Below are positions 15,405 through 18,626 of a stretch of DNA of 18,626 nt, piece by piece. The translations under genes were made by a program, and so were the position numbers. Every line of letters starts with the position of its first letter. Position 1 is the first letter of the stretch. Origin of the DNA: Nitrospirota bacterium (GTDB lineage Bacteria; Nitrospirota; UBA9217); assembly GCA_013334545.1 (NCBI GenBank), contig JAAXXJ010000030.1:1-18626 (forward strand), read 5' to 3'. The notes under the pieces are model-generated. The model was given only the letters and a program-made list of their open reading frames with translations. It had not been told where the DNA came from and ran no database searches.

Positions 15405-16439
15405 ATGAACTTCTCCTCCATCATCGGACATGACCGAGCGGTCGACATCCTCAGGCGGGCCCTTGCGAACGACGCCCTGGCGCACGCTTACCTGTTCTCG
15501 GGAGAACCGGGCATCGGCAAGCGGCTGACGGCGTACGCGCTGGCCGCGGCGCTGAACTGCGAGGTTCCCGTGCCTGCCGGCGGGTGCGGCGCCTGCCCGG
15601 CCTGCCGCAGGATCGCGGGCGGCACCCATCCCGATGTCCGCGTCGTGATGCCCGAGAGCCGTGACGAACAGCTGCTTGCCACCTGGAGCAGCAAGGATAT
15701 CGAGAAGGCCAGCGACGAGATCAAGATCGACCAGATCCGGCGGGCGCAGGAAAGCATTTCGTTGAAGCCCTCTGAGGGGCGCAAGAAGATCCTGATCGTG
15801 GACGGCGCTGAAGCGATGAACGAAGCGTCGCAGAACGCCTTCTTGAAGACCCTCGAGGAGCCGCCGGGCGACTCCCTCATCATCCTGATCACCTCCCTGC
15901 CCCAGAGCCTCCTGCCCACGATCCGGTCCCGCTGCCAGACGCTTGTGTTCCAGCCGCTGCCGCGGCATACCCTGGCGGAAGTGATCCGGGAGAACCGGGG
16001 CCTGTCCGAGGAGGACGCGTGGTTCATTGCGGCGCTCTCCCGAGGCAGCCTCGGCCGCGCGCTTGCGATGGACGTGCAGAAGGAGAAGGCGGAGCGGGAG
16101 CAGTTCCTGGCCCTCCGTGAGGGCCTCGCCGGCATGCGGGATGACGAGATCCTCACCCTCGCCGACGGCATCGCCAAGGACCGTGACGGGTTCGACCGGC
16201 TTCTCGACATCGGCATCGAGCGGCTCCGGGACCTCCTGGTGTTCCACGAGACCGGGGACGCGCGCCTGCTGGTCTTTGCCGGGGCCGCGGAAAGCAGGGC
16301 AGGTTCTCCAGGCCCCTTCGTCCTTGAGAAGGTGCTTCAGGACATGGAGCTGCTCAACCGCTGCAGAGGCCTGCTGGAGCGGCGGATCAGCGCCCAGCTG
16401 GTGGCCGAAAATCTCTTCCTGAAGCTCGCCCGGCCCTGA
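15405..16439 (+). CDS. holB: DNA polymerase III delta' subunit
   Basis: Clamp-loader subunit that, with delta and the DnaX subunits, opens and loads the beta sliding clamp. 344 residues. The AAA+ fold has a P-loop-like GEPGIGKR (33-40) in which the usual Ser/Thr after Lys is Arg, consistent with delta' not hydrolysing ATP. The zinc site has Cys52, Cys61, Cys64 and Cys67 (CGACPAC). Walker-B-like IVDGAEAM (131-138), LEEPP (150-154) and the arginine-finger SRC motif (175-177) follow. The ATG at 15405 gives the family-typical start (MNFSSIIGHDRA), but there is no Shine-Dalgarno sequence; repeat units lie there instead. Neighbours tmk and ricT support the call. Confidence 0.95.
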   Translation: MNFSSIIGHDRAVDILRRALANDALAHAYLFSGEPGIGKRLTAYALAAALNCEVPVPAGGCGACPACRRIAGGTHPDVRVVMPESRDEQLLATWSSKDIEKASDEIKIDQIRRAQESISLKPSEGRKKILIVDGAEAMNEASQNAFLKTLEEPPGDSLIILITSLPQSLLPTIRSRCQTLVFQPLPRHTLAEVIRENRGLSEEDAWFIAALSRGSLGRALAMDVQKEKAEREQFLALREGLAGMRDDEILTLADGIAKDRDGFDRLLDIGIERLRDLLVFHETGDARLLVFAGAAESRAGSPGPFVLEKVLQDMELLNRCRGLLERRISAQLVAENLFLKLARP

Positions 16440-16480
16440 TGCGCGCCGGCCCGCATCGCCTGTCTATCACCGAAAAAAGA

Positions 16481-16509
16481 TTGTGCCACGCGCGGGAAAA
16501 GGGTATTAT
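16481..16509 (+). promoter_or_regulatory. Sigma-70-type promoter before the ricT leader ORF
   Basis: TTGTGC (16481-16486), 17-bp spacer, TATTAT (16504-16509). The predicted start is near 16516, about 50 nt before the leader ORF ATG at 16565. It would allow ricT expression apart from holB. Confidence 0.5.
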
Positions 16510-16564
16510 TGTGCTTGCCGCTGACCGGGAAGGCATGCCCGGCGCGGGATCCCGAGAGGAGCAT

Positions 16565-16612
16565 ATGCGTCCTGTCCATCCCCGGAAGGGCGTTCTCCCC
16601 ATAGACGAATGA
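16565..16612 (+). CDS. 15-codon leader ORF translationally coupled to ricT
   Basis: ATG at 16565 preceded by GAGAGGAG with a short spacer, the best ribosome site in this gap. It encodes MRPVHPRKGVLPIDE and stops with TGA at 16610-16612, which overlaps the ricT ATG (16609-16611) as ATGA. ricT itself has no well-spaced ribosome site (GGAAGGG is about 18 bases upstream), so ribosomes finishing this ORF probably start ricT. The peptide resembles nothing I know; its role may be purely in coupling. Confidence 0.5.
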   Translation: MRPVHPRKGVLPIDE

Positions 16613-17970
16613 AGATCGCTGGTGTGCGCTTCCGTGACAATTCAAGGATCTACGATTTCGACGCGACGGGCATCGAGCTTTTTGTCGGTGACCCGGTGAT
16701 CGTCGAATCGGACCGGGGTCTGGGCTTTGCCCGCATTGTTCGTCTCCGTGACGCCGATGAGCTCCCTTCCGTGCCGCAGGCAACCCAGGAGCAACAGCCG
16801 CAGGACCGGAACGGGAAACAGGGAAAGCCCGCCGAAGCCGGGGATGAGGAGATCGAGATCGATGTCCAGACGCCCGGCGATGTTGCAGCCGCAGCCGCCG
16901 CCGCTGCGGCCGGTGCAGCCCCAGCCGGCGTGACAGAACCTCCGGCCACCGTGGAACGGCCGAGGCAGCAGCCCAAGGGCCACCGCAAGGTGGTCCGGAA
17001 GGCGACGGAAGAGGACCTCCGGAAGGAGGACAAGAACCGCGTCCGGGAGGCCGAGGCCTTCAAGGTCTGCCAGGACATGATCGCGGAGCGCGAGCTCCCG
17101 ATGAAGCTGATCCGCGCCGAGTCCTCCTTTGACGCCACCCGCGTGACCTTCTATTTCTTCTCCGAGAACCGCATCGATTTCCGCGAACTGGTAAAGGACC
17201 TCGCGCATAAGCTTCGCAGCAGGATCGAGATGCGCCAGGTGGGCGTGCGGGACGTAGCGAGGATCATCGGCGGCTTCGGCCCCTGCGGCCGGGAGCTGTG
17301 CTGCTCCTCGTACCTGCGAGGGTTCGAGCCCGTCTCGATCAGGATGGCAAAAAAGCAGGACATGGTGCTGAACCCGGCGAAGATCTCGGGGGTATGCGGC
17401 CGGCTGCTTTGCTGCCTCTCCTACGAGTTCCCCGTGTACGACGAGATCAAAAAGGACATTGCGGCGATGAAGGAGGCCTCGGTCAGGGAGAAGCGGGAGG
17501 CCGAGGAGATCCGGCTTGCGGAGCAGCGGCAGGAGGCGGAGGAACGGCGGCAGACCGAGGAGCGATCGCGCCGCGAGGAGGAGCGCCGGAGGCAGGAGCA
17601 GAAGCGCGAGCAACAGCCGCAGCAGCAGCGTGACGGCCGGAAGCCGGAGAAGAAGAAAGAGGGAGGCCAGGACCAGAAGCAGCGGCCTCCGCAGGAGCAG
17701 CAGCGGGAGAAACAGAAACAGCAACAGAAACAGCAGCAAAAGCAGAAACAGCAGCAGAAGCCGCAGCAACAACAGCAGCCAAAACCGCAGGCAGCCGGAT
17801 CGGCCGTCGAGGGCCAGGAACTGCAGGGCAAGGAAGGCCAGGCCCCGCTGCAGGGCGAGAAGACGGGCGGCGGGAAGCGCAGGCGGCGGTTCTGGAGGGA
17901 CAAGAAGAAAAAGAAGCAGGGCGGGGGAGAAGGACCGCAGACGGGCGGGCCTGCCGGCGGAGGGATCTAA
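16609..17970 (+). CDS. ricT: PSP1-domain protein RicT (YaaT-like) with long low-complexity tail
   Basis: In Bacillus, RicT (YaaT) joins RicA and RicF in a complex carrying [4Fe-4S] clusters that helps RNase Y mature mRNAs. This 453-residue protein starts with the typical MKIAGVRFRDNSRIYDFD and a VGDPVIVESDRGLGFARIV strand pair (1-48). An Ala/Pro/Gln-rich insertion (about 52-125) follows. The PSP1 core runs from about 126 to 290, with the family's Cys set: Cys226, Cys231, Cys232 (GPCGRELCC) and Cys263, Cys268, Cys269 (GVCGRLLCC). Residues about 290-430 are charged coiled coil turning into Gln/Lys/Arg repeats, ending in a basic RRRRFWRDKKKKK patch. Usual length is about 270, so insertion and tail are additions, possibly for RNA binding. 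Between holB and metG, as in many bacteria. Confidence 0.92.
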   Translation: MKIAGVRFRDNSRIYDFDATGIELFVGDPVIVESDRGLGFARIVRLRDADELPSVPQATQEQQPQDRNGKQGKPAEAGDEEIEIDVQTPGDVAAAAAAAAAGAAPAGVTEPPATVERPRQQPKGHRKVVRKATEEDLRKEDKNRVREAEAFKVCQDMIAERELPMKLIRAESSFDATRVTFYFFSENRIDFRELVKDLAHKLRSRIEMRQVGVRDVARIIGGFGPCGRELCCSSYLRGFEPVSIRMAKKQDMVLNPAKISGVCGRLLCCLSYEFPVYDEIKKDIAAMKEASVREKREAEEIRLAEQRQEAEERRQTEERSRREEERRRQEQKREQQPQQQRDGRKPEKKKEGGQDQKQRPPQEQQREKQKQQQKQQQKQKQQQKPQQQQQPKPQAAGSAVEGQELQGKEGQAPLQGEKTGGGKRRRRFWRDKKKKKQGGGEGPQTGGPAGGGI

Positions 17971-18003
17971 GTCCGGATAGGGAATACTGGGTACAGGAAC
18001 AAC

Positions 18004-18021
18004 GCCGCTCGGTGTAGCGGC
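18004..18021 (+). other. Small hairpin upstream of metG
   Basis: GCCGCT (18004-18009) and AGCGGC (18016-18021) form a 6-bp stem with a 6-nt loop, 20 bp before the metG ATG. No T-tract follows, so it is not a clear terminator. No promoter is visible in the 71-bp gap, suggesting metG is read from ricT. Confidence 0.3.
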
Positions 18022-18041
18022 CTCAATCATTGCGAGCATCC

Positions 18042-18626
18042 ATGCAGAAGAAATTCACCATCACGACTCCCATCTACTATGTGAACGACGTGCCGCATAT
18101 CGGCCACGCCTACACGACCATTGCCGCCGACGTCATGGCGCGCTACCACCGCCTGAAGGGCGATCCCGTCTTTTTCCTGACCGGGACCGACGAGCACGGC
18201 CAGAAGGTCGAGAAGGCGGCTGTGGAAAAGGGCCGCACGCCGAAGGAGCATGCAGATCTTCTATCCCTGAACTTCAAGCGGCTCTGGGAGAAGCTCGAGA
18301 TCACGAACGACGCCTTCATCCGAACGACGGACAGGGAGCACATCGCCGTGGTGCAGGAGCTGCTCCAGAAGCTCTTTGATAAGGGCGAGATCGAGCGCCG
18401 GACCTATGAGGGTTGGTACTGCACGCCCGACGAGCGGTTCTGGACGGAGAAGGACATCCACGAAGGAAAGTGCCCGGATTGCGGCAGACCGGTCGAGCAG
18501 ATCAAGGAAGACAATTACTTCTTCCTGATGAGCAAATACCAGGCGAGGCTGATCGAACACATCGAAAAGCACCCCGGCTACATCCGGCCCGAGAGCAGGC
18601 GGAACGAGGTGCTGGGGTTCCTGAAG
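18042..18626 (+). CDS. metG: Methionyl-tRNA synthetase, N-terminal part (runs off window)
   Basis: Class I aminoacyl-tRNA synthetase charging tRNA-Met. The 195 visible codons begin MQKKFTITTPIYYVNDVPHI. The HIGH signature is at 19-22, the TGTDEHGQKV methionine-site motif at 47-56, and the connective/zinc-knuckle region at about 123-152. In the knuckle the first half reads WYCTPDE, where many bacterial MetRS have CxxC, while the second half CPDCGRPV is complete; Asp130 stands at the missing cysteine's position. The KMSKS loop lies beyond the window. The ATG at 18042 fits the family N-terminus; the ribosome site (GCGAG) is weak. Confidence 0.95.
   Translation, partial: MQKKFTITTPIYYVNDVPHIGHAYTTIAADVMARYHRLKGDPVFFLTGTDEHGQKVEKAAVEKGRTPKEHADLLSLNFKRLWEKLEITNDAFIRTTDREHIAVVQELLQKLFDKGEIERRTYEGWYCTPDERFWTEKDIHEGKCPDCGRPVEQIKEDNYFFLMSKYQARLIEHIEKHPGYIRPESRRNEVLGFLK

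Noticed and set aside
16642..18039. 465-codon minus-strand open frame opposite ricT, very Leu-rich
   Set aside because: The Leu runs are the complement of Gln/Lys codons in the ricT tail; not a membrane protein.

Overview
The window is GC-rich, gene-dense bacterial chromosome. The gene types (AsrC/Dsr-like siroheme sulfite reductase, DsrC with both C-terminal cysteines, a sigma-54 enhancer-binding protein, and the block tmk-holB-ricT-metG) suggest an anaerobic Gram-negative such as a Nitrospirota or a former deltaproteobacterium. That placement is inference from gene content, not from a marker phylogeny. No transposase, phage gene, tRNA, rRNA or CRISPR array was seen.

Region 1 (1-7550, all minus strand) is a sulfur assimilation and sulfur transfer operon. 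In transcription order it encodes: a siroheme sulfite reductase fused to ferredoxin and TusA domains; a small Cys-rich Usp-like protein; CysK; MetY; MetX; MetW; an alpha/beta hydrolase; DsrC; and, after a 186-bp gap with its own extended -10, a NifU/IscU-type Fe-S scaffold cut by the window edge. CysK makes cysteine. MetX and MetY turn homoserine and sulfide into homocysteine. The TusA domain and DsrC are sulfur carriers, which suggests protein-bound sulfur joins the reductase to the biosynthetic enzymes.

Region 2 (7551-7773) is a divergent control region. It holds a full-consensus sigma-54 promoter (7659-7675, minus) reading into the sulfur operon, a strong hairpin in the operon leader (7581-7640), and a sigma-70-like promoter for the divergent gene. 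That gene (7774-9144) is a sigma-54 activator with intact GAFTGA, AAA+ and Fis-type HTH motifs and a degenerate receiver-like N-terminus. A local, dedicated sigma-54 circuit for sulfur assimilation is the simplest reading.

Region 3 (9145-11163) has glgC (minus), convergent with the activator across a 60-bp palindromic repeat, then a 685-bp gap. The gap contains the glgC promoter, an approximately 310-nt highly structured element closed by a 14-bp end-to-end stem with U-tracts (probable unassigned small RNA, minus strand), and the trpE promoter.

Region 4 (11164-18626, all plus strand) holds trpE, a Rad50/SMC-like ATPase with a transmembrane hairpin inside its coiled coil, tmk one base downstream, holB, a 15-codon leader ORF translationally coupled to ricT, ricT with a long Gln/Lys-rich tail, and the start of metG.

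The strongest candidates for something new are the sigma-54-controlled sulfite reductase-TusA/DsrC operon and the structured RNA upstream of glgC.
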